Assembly: GCA_036172665.1 (NCBI GenBank)
Contig: CM069876.1
Span: forward strand, 5,766,001-5,830,000
Direction: 5' to 3'
Length of the DNA: 64,000 nt
Source: Prosopocoilus inquinatus
Taxonomy: Eukaryota > Arthropoda > Insecta > Coleoptera > Lucanidae
Positions 43,031-53,370 of this stretch are shown here, piece after piece. Below the pieces are notes generated by a model. The model did no database searches, was not told the DNA's origin, and saw only the letters and a program-made list of their open reading frames with translations. Within the stretch, counting starts at the first letter, position 1. Every line of letters begins with the position of its first letter. The position numbers and the translations under genes are program-made.

Positions 43031-43624
43031 GTTTAATTTTTTAAGTAATAAGCATTTATTTATTTTTCTAAAAAAACGCTCAGAACTTTCTGAACACCCT
43101 AATACAGGGACCGCCAAAAAGTTCGCACCATTTGGGAATATTTTTTATTGATTAAAAAAAAAAAACTTTTTGCGTCGATAATTTGTGCATGTTCGATAAC
43201 CAAACATAAGTAGGACAATGCTGGTGAACAACTTTTAGTGTTGCTAAAAATAGCACAAGGTATGAATATTAAAAAATTGTTGTAATTTGGAATTGCTGAA
43301 CATACCAAACAAAATTTTATTAGGATTCAATAGTTATTTACCAAATGGGTGTCTTGATTGCTAGACAAAATTTTTTTCGGTCCAGTATTTCGAAAAAAGG
43401 AAAAAAAAAATTTCAAAATTACCGCGTTAATGCACGGCTGAATTGCTATGTCATTGGGCATGGGTTGTTCTATGCGTAATTGTTCAAAAAGAGTGATAGT
43501 TTGCGTAGTGTCGTTACCGACGTGTAAACTGCGCCTCACTTGAAGTCCTGCAACAACACATGTATGACATAAAAGGGCCAAATTCTATCAATTTTATTTA
43601 AAAAGATATTTTTATATAATTCTC
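43031..43624. other. No gene; possible transposon end at 43104
   Basis: TACAGGGACCGCCAAAAAG at 43103-43121 looks like the TA-adjacent end of a Tc1-type element, but no partner end was found. No coding region recognised. Confidence 0.4.
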
Positions 43625-44358
43625 ACGCAAAATTAACATTACACCATTTCCAGCTGTAATTCAGAAAGTATCAACTATATTTCGGAAATTTTCAAATGTA
43701 ATTCAGAGTTGTTAATTTAATTTCAGAATATGTTATTTAAAATTCAGATTAATCAAATCAGTTTCAGATTGCACGACTTGTAATTCAGATTTATCAATTT
43801 AATTTCAGAATTCGTTAGTTTTAATTCAGATTAATCAGTTTAATTTCAGAATATATTAAATGTAATTCAGAAAGCATGAATTTTAGACTTTGCCGTTTTT
43901 TATCTACTTTAATCAGAAATCAGAATTATACAATTCTTTCGGATAAAGAATGGGAATAAGTTTTTTATTTCTTATTGTATAGTTGTTTCCGAAATAAACA
44001 AACCTATACAATATTTAAGGTCCCCTTGTATCATGATGAGAATTTCTGAGATTTTTACTGAATTATGTTTGGCGGAATTAAGATCATTCATATTTCAATT
44101 AAAAGTTACGGGTTCTTAATTACAATTGATGTAATCTCAAATTCATTTAGTATATTCTGAAATTAAACTGATTAATCTGAATAACATTCGAGGAATTCTG
44201 AAATTAAATTGGTAAATCTGAATTACAAATGATATATTCTGAAACTAAATTGATAAATCGGAATTATGTGATACATTCTGAAATGAAATTAACAAATCTG
44301 AATAGAGATTGACGATTTCTTAATTACAGTTGGAAAAGGTGTACAAAATTTCTCGGAA
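43625..44358. mobile_element. Foldback-like element with tandemly repeated arms
   Basis: The left arm (43625-43900) is built from degenerate repeats of about 60 bp on the pattern TGTAATTCAGATTTATCAA, then TTTAATTTCAGAAT. The right arm (44140-44358) has the same units inverted (ATTCTGAAATTAAA, then TTGATAAATCTGAATTAC). The outermost parts also pair: ACACCATTTCCAGCTGTAAT against ATTACAGTTGGAAAAGGTGT. Inverted arms made of tandem repeats are the hallmark of Foldback elements. No transposase; no clear target duplication. Confidence 0.75.
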
Positions 44359-44499
44359 CTTATTAGCGTCGAGGCGCCATTATATTTAACTCTTCAGTGT
44401 GATTTGTAAAAACTGTTTTGATCATGCAGTTACTATGACATCACTGCATTCTCGATAAGATCCGGTTATTTATCAAATATTTGCAATAATTTTGTGAAT

Positions 44500-45225
44500 T
44501 AGGGTTGCAGCGTCGTCGTTTTAAGCATTTGCAATTTGCGGCGTCGGTAACGACTTGCAACTGCTTAATCATTACTTCGAATAAGCAATTAGTCACTAAA
44601 GTCACAGTTCAAAATTGTTATTTTTCTGATCATGAGTTAGTATCGTACTCTATTATCTCTGAAAGAACAAATAATTATATAAAATGCATCTCATACATGT
44701 AGAGCGAGCTTACAATGACATAGATTATGACATTTTTTATAATGATCCTTACCTTTTACCGCTCCATAAATTATTTTACATTGAAAACATTGATGAGAAA
44801 ATAAACTTTTTAATCTGCAGTTAACTTCTCTTTTTAATATTCATGCACCTTATATTACTAGACGATTTTCTAGAAACCCTGCACCCTGGTTAACGAAAAG
44901 CGTTAAATTAATGATGACTTTAAGAGATGATGCTCTAAGACAGCGATGCCCTCGGGTGCTCCGGAAGCGCTATCTCCACTCTTGTTTGCTTCGGGAAAAG
45001 GAGAATTCATTCATAGAGAAGCATGCGGCAAATAAATACTTAATAAATACAGCGATCGCAGTTGTAACGCCTAGCGCGGTGGGGGTACGCTTCCCCGCTG
45101 ACGGTCATCTCTGTCTGCTCTAAGAAAATTTAAAAAGTCTAAAAATATAGACAAATGGAAATACTATAAAACACTTAGAAATGTAACGACTAATTCGATA
45201 AAACGTAAAAAAGGCATACTTCGAA
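44500..45225 (+). pseudogene. Non-LTR retrotransposon: endonuclease end and linker
   Basis: The plus strand reads VQNCYFSDHELVSYSIISER (SDH end of an AP-type endonuclease) at about 44605-44665. It continues NDPYLLPLHKLFYIENIDE and HAPYITRRFSRNPAPWLT, KSVKLMMTLRDDAL (to 44940). After a 175-bp insertion it resumes LRKFKKSKNIDKWKYYKTLR, NVTTNSIK (45126-45210). It is the upstream part of the element whose RT end lies at 48580-49400. Similar to the linker of the 53.7-55.97 kb element. Confidence 0.8.
44941..45115 (+). mobile_element. 175-bp GC-rich insertion with 10-bp target duplication, copy b
   Basis: Flanked by TGCTCTAAGA at 44931-44940 and 45116-45125. It splits the linker codons exactly, so the coding frame resumes after it. 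Ends are CAGCGATGCC ... CATCTCTGTC, a weak inverted pair. It is GC-richer than its surroundings, with CTAGCGCGGTGGGGGTACGC inside. No coding motif. It could be a small non-autonomous DNA element or a SINE; I see no clear box A/B. Confidence 0.75.
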
Positions 45226-45458
45226 CAGTAGCGGCTCGTCGGGATGGGCAGAGTGGGTAGTGTCCACTCAGCTTCGTTGCTCATTACAATTAAATCTTTA
45301 AAATAATTTTGCTTGCCCATGCGACAGTTCGAGATCTAAGCATAGACTATGATCGCGTACACAACAATACAACAGCTAGTTGAATAATGAGCAATAAGGT
45401 ACATTTTTTCCGGACCCGCTAATTCCGTTTATGTCAAATTCTGTACCCACCATATGTA

Positions 45459-46896
45459 CCGTGCCTTCAATTGAATTCTAGTTATATTCTAGTCACGGTA
45501 GAGCCTTAGTTTAATATCTAATTAAACACCGGTTTTTTCACCTCCTGATATACTGTGCCTTCAATTGAATTCCTCATTAAAGTAAGCTGTGATTTTTTTA
45601 TGAAGTTGGCGACACAATTCTAGAGAAAACAGTTGTCATTAACTGTCAGTACTGATCATAACATCAAATAAAAACACAACATTAAAGTTTAAAGTAGATG
45701 CTCAAAGTGCTCTCCTTCAGCTTGAATACATAAGCGTACTCTGCTTTTCATGTTTTCAAACCCGTTTGCTAAGTGTTCGGGGGTTATGTTAGCACACACA
45801 TCTGTAATGCCCGCACGAAGTTCTTAGATTGTCTGACGCGTAGTTCTAAAAACTGTGTTTTTCATGTGCGGATAAATAAAGTCATCCATAATTGTGAGAT
45901 CCGGAGAACTTGCAGGAAAATTCACAATCCGATTATCGAAAAACTGCTGCAGAAAAGTCATTGTTTGATGAGCTGTGTGGGCAGTAGCATTGTCTTGCTG
46001 AAAAAACCCTTCTGTAAGTTCATCATCATGTAGTTGATTAATGAAAGGTTCTAATAACTAATTTTCTAATTTCGGTATCTTTCAGCAGTTACTGAGTCGT
46101 TAAAAAATATTGGTCCGATGATACGCCTTCTTGACACTGCTAGCCAAACACCAATTTTTAATGGATGTAATGGAGTTTCTACAAATTCATGGGGATTTTC
46201 TGCTGACCATATTCTCATATTCTGTTTATTTAAATACCCTGAGAGATGAAACAAGGCCTCATCGGAAAAGAAACACTTGCCAAGAATGTCGTCGTTGTTT
46301 AAGTTATCAAGAAACCACTGACAATATTCTGTTCTTCTGTGAAAATCTACTGGCCTGAGTTCGTAGACTGCTTGAATCTTATATGGATAAAGCTTTAAGT
46401 CTTTTTTAAGAATAGTGTGACATGTTCCCACTGATAGCTGAACTTCTTGTGAAAGTTTCGCAATAGATTTCTTGAGAGAGTGTTCCATTCGATCCCGAAC
46501 ATCTTCAATGCAGGCTGCAGTCCTTTTCTTAGCTGCTCCGCTCCCTGTTTTGCGACCAAGTGATCCTATTTTACGAAATTTAAGAACACAAGCATGGGTA
46601 TGCTTAACTAGCTGTTCATAAGTATTAGCAAAATTAGGAAACTGCTGTCGAAACTTCTGTACACACTGATTAATTGAATAAACTGTCCATTTTCCATTCC
46701 ACCGGTTTGAAAATAACTTTCAACAATAAATATTTTCTACTGTAATTCTAACATTTTGAATTAATTGAAAATACAAAGTGTCAATTTGACATTTGTTTAA
46801 TTAAATAATTGAACAGCTATCAGTGCTGCAAATCTTAGGAGAAAAAAACAGTGAAATCATAGCCCACTTTAATGAAAAATTCAATTGAAGGCACGG
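45459..46896 (-). mobile_element. Tc1/mariner-superfamily element (1.44 kb), doubled left end
   Basis: Ends CCGTGCCTTCAATTGAATT at both termini, inverted, with TA at 45457-45458 and 46897-46898. The unoccupied site CATATGTACTATT survives in the inverted paralogue near 40390. A second, better-matching left end starts at about 45553 (CTGTGCCTTCAATTGAATTC, then CTCATTAAAG), so the left terminus is duplicated. Confidence 0.88.
45690..46690 (-). pseudogene. Transposase of the Tc1/mariner superfamily (DD41D-like relative), frameshifted
   Basis: From about 46690 down: NFANTYEQLVKHTHACVLKF and IGSLGRKTGSG. Then comes the 46488-46066 block with KKDLKLYPYKIQAVYELRPV, KCFFSDEALFHLSG (first catalytic D), YLNKQNMRIWSAENP and HPLKIGVWLAVSRRRIIGPI. 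A frameshift near 46065 follows, then FFQQDNATAHTAHQTMTFLQ (second D), ASSPDLTIMDDF and a TAA inside the C-terminal region. Spacing of the last two aspartates is about 35 here. The block equivalent to the RGD..W..RSPD segment in the 59-kb transposase appears shortened. Confidence 0.82.
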
Positions 46897-47290
46897 TACT
46901 ATTCCGGCATCAAAACCTCGCACGATTTTTTTATCAAGTAGCCTGTTTTTATCGAAATTTTGGTTTTATCAACCAGGCTTTCTCTTTAAATTTGACACTA
47001 ATGACATAACACTGAAAAGTCATTCGGTTGTCAGATTGTTGGTCATATTTTAACTGAAGCAGAAAAGTAAGATAACTATTAGAACCGAAATAATAGAATT
47101 TAACAGAAAAGTAAAATAAACATAAACAATACCTTTTTCTACTTCAGAAAACATGTGGTTTGGCATTTTAAACATTTCAATTTTACGATTTAGAAGATGT
47201 CATTCAAAATGATTGAATATTTTTGACAAGTCTTTAAAAACCGTATTTACAACGAAAAACTGAATCGCGCGAAATTTTAAGAGCGAAATA
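46897..47290 (+). repeat. Continuation of the duplicated segment (arm 2)
   Basis: Matches 40042-40395 in inverse orientation (AAAATTTCGCGCGATTCAG at the mariner junction, CATCAAAACC at the other end). No protein recognised, although it sits where RT sequence would be expected. Confidence 0.75.
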
Positions 47291-48578
47291 CGTGGGCTGC
47301 TGGAAAAGTTTCTGGAAACGGTATGAAAAAACGCATATGAAATTTGGTAAACGGTATCATTGTTTTCCGAAGTATTCGCCTTTGACGTCAATACACTATT
47401 GCATACGCTCGAACCAATTTCTAAAGCACGTTTTCCACTCTAAAGATGGTACCTCAGAAACCAGTGTCCGGAATGTTTCAACCGCTGCTTCGGCCGACGA
47501 AAATCGCTCACCACGCATTTTATTTTTGACATTTGGGAACAAAAAGAAATCATTAGGTGATAAATCAGGTGAATATGGACAATGAGTCATCAATTCAACA
47601 TTTTTGTTGGACAAAAATCAACTGTTTGACGGACTGCGTGAGAGATGGCGGTGTCATGATGCAGAATAATTCGTCGATTTTGATTGTTTCTTCTTATGTG
47701 ATCGATGACTTTCGGCAAAAAAATTGTAGTATACCAATCAGCATTCACGGTTTTTCGATCCTCTAAAGCCACAGTTGCTACATGTCCAGTTCAAAGAAAG
47801 AGGCAATCATTTGCTTCGCAGCACTGCGTGAACGGACAACTTTTGTTGGTTTTGGTTCATTTTGAAATATCCAAACGGTACATTGTTGTTTACTTTCTGG
47901 CTCGTACGAATAGATCCACGTTTCGTCACCAGTAACGATGTTATAAACTAAATTTGAACGACCTCCGTTGAATTTCTTGAGCATTTCTTCGCACCATTTG
48001 ACACGACCCTGCTTTTGCGCTTCTGTTAAATTGTGTGCGATCCAACGACTGCAAAGCTTTCGTACGTTCAAATGATCATGCAAAATCTGGTGTACTGCTT
48101 TCATGTCAATGCGTAATGATGCTTGAATCTCACGGTATGTCACATGTCGATCTCGCTCAAGCATTTGACGCACAGCATCTACTTTAGTGGCAACAACAGA
48201 TGTTGATGGACGACCTTCACGAAATTCGTCACTGAGAGAGGTACGTTCATGCTGGAATTCGGCAAACCAATTATAAACACTGCTCCTTGGTGGTGCTTCA
48301 TCTCCAAAAGCTAAATGAAGCCGATAGAGGCATTGTTTCGGCGTTAGACCACATTTGAAATCGTAAAAAATCATTGCACGAAAATTTTCACGCGAGATTT
48401 CCATGTTTACACAAAATTACATTTTCTCAAGTGCTGTACAAACAAAACTAGTTCACTTGGGTGGGAACTATCAATAGAATTATAGGCGAAAAACGTCAAA
48501 TTTTTCAAATATGACAGTTGATATACACTAACAATTCTAAACCTACTGGATTCCAAAAAATTTTCCGGCAACCCACGT
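47291..48578 (-). mobile_element. mariner element, copy 2 (1.29 kb)
   Basis: Ends CGTGGGCTGCTGGAAAAG and, at the other side, CCGGCAACCCACG. TA is on both sides (47289-47290 and 48579-48580). It interrupts a non-LTR RT just before its YADD motif. Confidence 0.92.
47340..48404 (-). pseudogene. mariner transposase (DD34D), two frameshifts and stops
   Basis: ATG at 48404. The first 208 codons are open (MEISRENFRAMIFYDFKCGL ... VTGDETWIYSYEPESKQQ), then a 4-bp deletion relative to copy 1 near 47795 shifts the frame. The second block reads VNADWYTTIFLPKVIDHIRR and LHHDTAISHAVRQTVDF, and another shift occurs near 47605. The third reads SPDLSPNDFFLFPNVKNKMR up to a stop at 47396, with C-terminal residues beyond. 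Catalytic D residues are present in all three blocks. Compared with copy 1 it is more broken but close in sequence. Confidence 0.93.
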
Positions 48579-48579
48579 A

Positions 48580-49400
48580 GTACGCTGATGATACGCAGCT
48601 CTTCTATCATTTTTATCCCGAAAATTATAAAACAGCAAGTGATTTAATAAATCTAGATCTACCTTCTCTAGCAACTGCTTCCCTAGAGCATTCCTTACTC
48701 ATTAATCTACAAAAAATAAAGGCCATGTTATTTAGTAAAAAAAAAATACAACATAACTCTTTCTATCTGAAAATAAATAGTACACATTTAGAATTTGTGA
48801 AGAATCTCGAGGAATCAGTTTAATTTTAGACAAGTAGTTCCGTTTTAAATCCCATATCGCGAAATGAAAACGTTTAGCTCCATGCCAACTTGAAAGTCAT
48901 ATACTTGAATAGGAATTACTTATCACAAACTCTTATAGCAATGTTATGTAATGCTCTACTTCTCTCACAATTCAATTTCTGTGACGTAGTTTACGGTACA
49001 TGCATTGACTTTCTTACACAGAAAGGAATACAGTCCTTACGGAATTCGTGTTTCGTGACTTGTTCAGGAAATATGATAGAATAACTCACACGTTCAAAAT
49101 TACTGGCTGGATTAATATGAGGGACAGACGTTTTTCTCCATGCGTGCTGTTTATTTCAAAATGTTGTCACTTACAAAAGTCCAACATCCTTATTTAACAA
49201 AATATCTTTCCGTTTCGATGTTCTTCATGTTAATATAAGAACTAAGGGCCCGCTCACATCTCCTGTGCGCAAAACAAGTTTTTTCGAACGGAGTTTTTCA
49301 TATAACATTTTCAGAACTTATAATCTCATCCTATCAGAATACAAATTACTGCCAATTCGCTTGTTTAAAAATAAAATGTTACTGAAATTAGAAATTAGGT
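48580..49400 (+). pseudogene. Non-LTR RT C-terminal part
   Basis: Begins at motif C: YADDTQLFYHFYPENYKTAS, then LPSLATASLEHSLLIN and IKAMLFSKKK. A thumb-like segment and LLLSQFNFCDVVYGTCID follow, then, in another frame, CCLFQNVVTYKSPTSLFNKI and RTKGPLTSPVRKTSFFERSF, SYNIF. This is the 3' half of the element begun at 44500; mariner 2 inserted just upstream of YADD. Similar to 53729-54600 of the other element. Frameshifted. Confidence 0.85.
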
Positions 49401-49570
49401 AAGTTAAACCGATCTGTTATTCATTCAAATAAATCAATATTGCCATTGTTGAAGTAATGTAGGTGCTATCATCATCAAGTCTTGTGTTATTTTTATGTTA
49501 TGGTAAGTGTATGATGTGTTTCGATAGAATTTATTGATTTTTATTCTTATGGGTTGTCATAACAATTTAA

Positions 49571-50004
49571 AAGAGAATATGAAACAAATAAAAAACTTTT
49601 TAAAAACGAGCTAAAAGAGTAATTTATTGACTTACTTGACGTTTCGCAAATACAATTATTTGCTTTGTCAAAAGTGAATAACGGATATATAAACAATTTA
49701 GCCGATTAAATTTGTTAAATTAATTGTCAACAGATTGTTAGTGGTAAAAAAGATATCAGCAAAGATATAACAAAAAACATCAGGAAATATATACATATCA
49801 TTACCTTATATAGAACCTTTACATGATTCTTATATACATTTTTTCAAAAAAAAGTAATTCACATTTAGCCAGTAAATCTTCTGATAATTATAACATTATT
49901 TTTACTAATTTAGAAACAAAAACACCTAAATTTCAAACTCTCAATGTAGTTTATCAGGTAAATTGTCAAACTCAGCTTATATAATTAAAGTTGGTTCTTG
50001 TCCG
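49571..50004 (+). repeat. Partial PLE copies forming a complex 5' terminus
   Basis: 49571-49700 is the inverse of 52670-52805 and carries a hammerhead-like core on the minus strand. 49770-49975 repeats, in the same orientation, the region at 52360-52560 that precedes the GIY-YIG domain (LASKSSDNYNIIFTNLETKT, then PKFQTLNVVYQV). 49983-50004 begins the B-type 3' terminal sequence (AGTTGGTTCTTGTCC) and then stops at an inversion junction. Terminal partial copies of this kind are typical of Penelope-like insertions. Confidence 0.75.
49628..49675 (-). ncRNA. Hammerhead-like motif A (inverted copy)
   Basis: Minus strand: TTGACAA, A, GCAAATA, ATTG, TATTTGC, GAAAC, then GTCAAGTAAGTC. Stem II has seven perfect pairs. 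CTGANGA is decayed at two positions. It matches the plus-strand copy at 52729. Confidence 0.5.
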
Positions 50005-50021
50005 ATGAAAATTGTAAGTAC

Positions 50022-50500
50022 AATTTTTTTTTTAATCTCGAACCGGACAGAAATATGAAGGAAAAACACTCAACGTTTCGCTATAGATTTATAGCTTCGT
50101 CAGGAGTGAAAAAAAGTAAATAAACAAGTTGTCAAGAGAAACAAGTCGTCAAGAGAAACGAAAAGGTAACATGATTTTAAACTAAAATACGAGTTGTCCT
50201 GAATAAAGGGAAAAGTAACTAGAAATAAATTAAAACTAATTTTTTTAATTTTTTAATTTTTTTTTTAATTGACAGATCTATATCCTGTTTAGAGTCCAGA
50301 AAACTGCAAAATATGTCATTTAAATTTTCAAAGTCCGTACGTTTATTAATAGAATTTCGAGACATTTTAATTTTACACATTTCTATGAAACGTCTTTTAA
50401 AAATATTAGATTCACTGTACAAAATGTCAGTATTATCAAAATCAAAATTATGATTATTTACTAATGAATGCTCTACAAGCATTGAATGATTTTAATTATT
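50022..50500 (-). pseudogene. PLE 3' end in inverse orientation: GIY-YIG C-terminal part
   Basis: Minus-strand frame from about 50482: VNNHNFDFDNTDILYSESNI, then FKRRFIEMCKIKMSRNSINK and RTDFENLNDIF. This is the usual second half of a PLE GIY-YIG nuclease: the glutamate of the ESN..KR..IE region and the closing N-x-RTD. It continues to a 3' end holding hammerhead-like motif B. It abuts the plus-strand PLE head to head at about 50490. Confidence 0.8.
50060..50106 (-). ncRNA. Hammerhead-like motif B (inverted copy)
   Basis: Minus strand: CTGACGA, A, GCTATA, AATC, TATAGC, GAAAC. The CTGANGA and GAAA elements are intact and stem II has six perfect pairs. An A is unpaired next to stem II. The same core is on the plus strand at 52861. 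Confidence 0.6.
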
Positions 50501-52568
50501 ACGTTTTTTTACTCAAATGTAGGAAAGAGGGAGTTTTCCCTCGTCATATAATTGAACCTTGAAAAAGAGCGTACGATATGTCATGTCACAAAATTGACAG
50601 ATACGTATCAGATTTTGCTAATAAAATTCTTTCATATGAAATAGAGGTAACTTTCAAAGTTCTTACCAAATTAACTTGGAAATAAGATTATACCTTAGGT
50701 CAGTTAAGTAATTTTCTTGTTAATATCACATTGACTAATTTTCTAAATTTTGAAAATCAAAAAAATGAAAGGTATTTTAATAAAATTCGATTAACACAGA
50801 TTAAAAAGTTAGATAATCTTATTTCTATTAGAAATAAAAATTTTTACATTAAATTTGATCAAAATATTATAAATAAGTGGCTTGTAAATTATACAAAAAC
50901 TGAGATTCCGTCAAATTTAAAATACATTTTCGCTTTAGGCAAAAAAATTTCATTACCCTATTTTCATAAACAACAAGTACATTTCTTAAAAGTATTAAGT
51001 AGCTTAGAGTTAGGTATAAAAACTTTAGATTCACATGCAAAAATATAAATAAGAAATAAATTTTGTTCTAATTTTTTAAATTATATTAGAAATGTTGATA
51101 AAACTTTTGAAAAATCAAAGTATAAGATTCTTATTAGAGATCTCTTGTCTTATAAAAACTTTCTTAAAGATAACCCTAATATTATTGTTACTACAGCTGA
51201 TAAAAGCAATAACTGTTTTAATTGAAAAAACTGATTATTTTTCAAAAGTTCAAACTATGCTGTCTGATAATAGTACATATGTAAAATTAGCTAACGATCC
51301 CACTGAATCTTATCAACGTAATACTTTCACTATTATTAATAAGATAGAGAAATCCGTTGAAATTAGTAATATTGTCGCTAAATCTCTTAAAGTACAGCAT
51401 CCCATATTTCCTAAATTATACTGCATTCCAAAAATTCATAAACCTAATACACCTCTTCGTCTTATAGTTTCCACTATTGGTTCTTCTCCATATTTCTTAT
51501 CTAAATTTATTTCAAAAATCATTACTCAGGTTACTAGTAAATCAGAATATTTTATAAAAAATTCTTTTGAACTCGTAGAAAAATTAAAACAAATAACTAT
51601 ACCAAATAATTGCATTATAATTTCTTTAGATGTTATTTCTTTATTTACTAACATTCTTAAAGATTTAGCTTTAAAAAGTATTAATGATAGGTGGTTAGAG
51701 TTTAAAGATTTTACTGATATTTCCAAAACTAACTTTTTAGAAATAGTTGATTTATGTCTTGAACCATCTTATTTTGCTTTCAATGATAAATTTTATAAAC
51801 AGATTTTTGGTACAGCAATGGGTTCTCCTTTATCTCCGGCTTTAGCTGAAATTGTTATGCAAGAACTAGAAAAATCTGTTATTAACTCTTTATCATTCGA
51901 TTTAACGTTATATTTTCGTTATGTAGATGACATTTTACTGATTTTACCTTCTGATAAGGTAGATTTTGTTTTAAATAAATTTAATTCTTTTCATAATAGA
52001 TTACAATTTGCAGTAGAAAAAGAAAATAATAATTCATTGAGTTTTCTTGATGTAAATATTATTAGACAGAATGATAAATTAATTACTAATTGGTTTCATA
52101 AACGTACCTGGTCAGGTAGGTACATAAATTTTCACTCGTATACCCCCAAAAATTATAAAATTGCAACTATTATTTCATTAACAGATCGAGCTATTTTACT
52201 TTCTGATAAAGTTTTCATTTATGATAACTTAAATTTAATAAAGAAAACTCTTATTCAAAATTCTTATCCAATAAGTCTTATTGAATGAGTAATTAAAAAT
52301 CGTATTAAATACTTCCAAAATTCAAATGTTTCTAATAACATTAGACAAACTTCGAACCATAAATACATATCATTGCCTTATATTGAACCATTACACAATA
52401 CATTTAAACACATTTTCAAAAAACATAATTTAATTTTAGCCAGTAAATCTGTGAATAATTTAAATTTAATTTTTTCGAATTTAAAAACCAAAATACCGAA
52501 TTTAAAACAACCTAACATGGTTTATGAAATCAAATGTTCAAATTGTAATTCTGTTTATATAAACAGAT
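50490..52568 (+). pseudogene. Penelope-like element 2: RT with start of GIY-YIG domain
   Basis: N-terminal part FLLKCRKEGVFPRHIIEP (about 50500), then the 50731-51048 frame (FDQNIINKWLVNYTKTEIPS). After a stop and a frameshift near 51205 comes the long frame to 52288. It has LYCIPKIHKPNTPLRLIVST, IISLDVISLFTNILKDLALK (motif A), KQIFGTAMGSPLSPALAEIV (motif B), YFRYVDDILLILPS (motif C), LSFLDVNIIRQN and the thumb WSGRYINFHSYTPKNYK. After TGA 52286-52288 it continues to the pre-nuclease region and the first GIY-YIG strand (MVYEIKCSNCNSVYI, about 52518-52562), where it is cut off. It is better preserved than PLE 1 but not functional as it stands. Confidence 0.93.
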
Positions 52569-52665
52569 AAAATAGCGACATCTTACTATCGCTTTTAGAC
52601 CTGACATTGCAGTAGGGTGGACAAATTGAAGCGGGATTTGCTCCTAATAAAAACGACTTGCCCAA
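52569..52665 (-). repeat. Repeat R-related end
   Basis: AATAGCGACATCTTACTATC, then GCTTTTAGACCTGACATTGC, is the reverse complement of 19971-20015 and resembles 16570-16610. It directly follows the truncated GIY-YIG coding region. Confidence 0.65.
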
Positions 52666-52728
52666 TTTCTTCACAATTAATTTTAAAAAAATTAGTAGGC
52701 TAAATTGTTTATATTTCCGTTATTCATT

Positions 52729-52775
52729 TTTGACAAAGCAAATAATTGTATTTGCGAAACGTCAAGTAAGTCAAT
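52729..52775 (+). ncRNA. Hammerhead-like motif A'
   Basis: TTGACAA, A, GCAAATA, ATTG, TATTTGC, GAAAC, then GTCAAGTAAGTC. Stem II has seven pairs. A GAAAC-loop-GTC arrangement with a very short stem III is possible. Confidence 0.5.
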
Positions 52776-52860
52776 AATTTTTTTATTTGTTTCATATTCT
52801 CTACAATTCTCACGAGCAAGAACTATCCAAAAATTAACTAACAATTTAAGTTGGTTCTTG

Positions 52861-52910
52861 TCCTGACGAAGCTATAAATCTATAGCGAAACGTTGAGTGT
52901 GTTCCCGTCA
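52861..52910 (+). ncRNA. Hammerhead-like motif B'
   Basis: CTGACGA (52863-52869), A, GCTATA, AATC, TATAGC, GAAAC, then CGTTGAGTGTG and CCCGTC. All conserved core bases around stem II are present. A GTC lies about 17 bases after GAAAC, possible cleavage site of a short-stem-III form. A closing stem I is not obvious. Confidence 0.6.
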
Positions 52911-52944
52911 TATTTCTGTCCGGTTCAAGATTAAAAAAAACTTT

Positions 52945-53370
52945 ATCCTAACAATCTAGATTATCGGATATCATATCGTATCTTTTCTATTGAATTGTTA
53001 CGGAAAATAAAGACTATTATTTTTCTTATTATTATTTAATTTATAACATCGTCGACAATATCACGAGATACATCGGGTGCAAAGAAAACTAAACGTTTTT
53101 TTGGCTATTGTATGTATGACTTTGATTTGCTTTCATCATAACGGACTAATGTTACTTAATTGTCACAAATGTTTCTCAAAAATATATCAAAAAACTAAAT
53201 GTATCACAGAATACCCCTCGGTGTCGTTTATTTTTTATTTGCACCCGATGGTACGTTTCCGGTTCCATGAGACCATTTATCAAGTGGAGGTTAAATTTCT
53301 TACGTCTACAGTACAAAATTAACAATTAACGAATGGTCTATTGTTACTGTTAGGAATTCGGGGTTTACAA
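52945..53370. other. No gene; unoccupied copy of the 38170-38560 repeat
   Basis: 53130-53280 is the MITE-free version of the 38-kb repeat. The remainder is unremarkable. Confidence 0.55.

Noticed and set aside
43327..43581. 84-aa minus-strand frame
   Set aside because: Cysteine and histidine are present but without a recognisable zinc-finger spacing; no supporting context.
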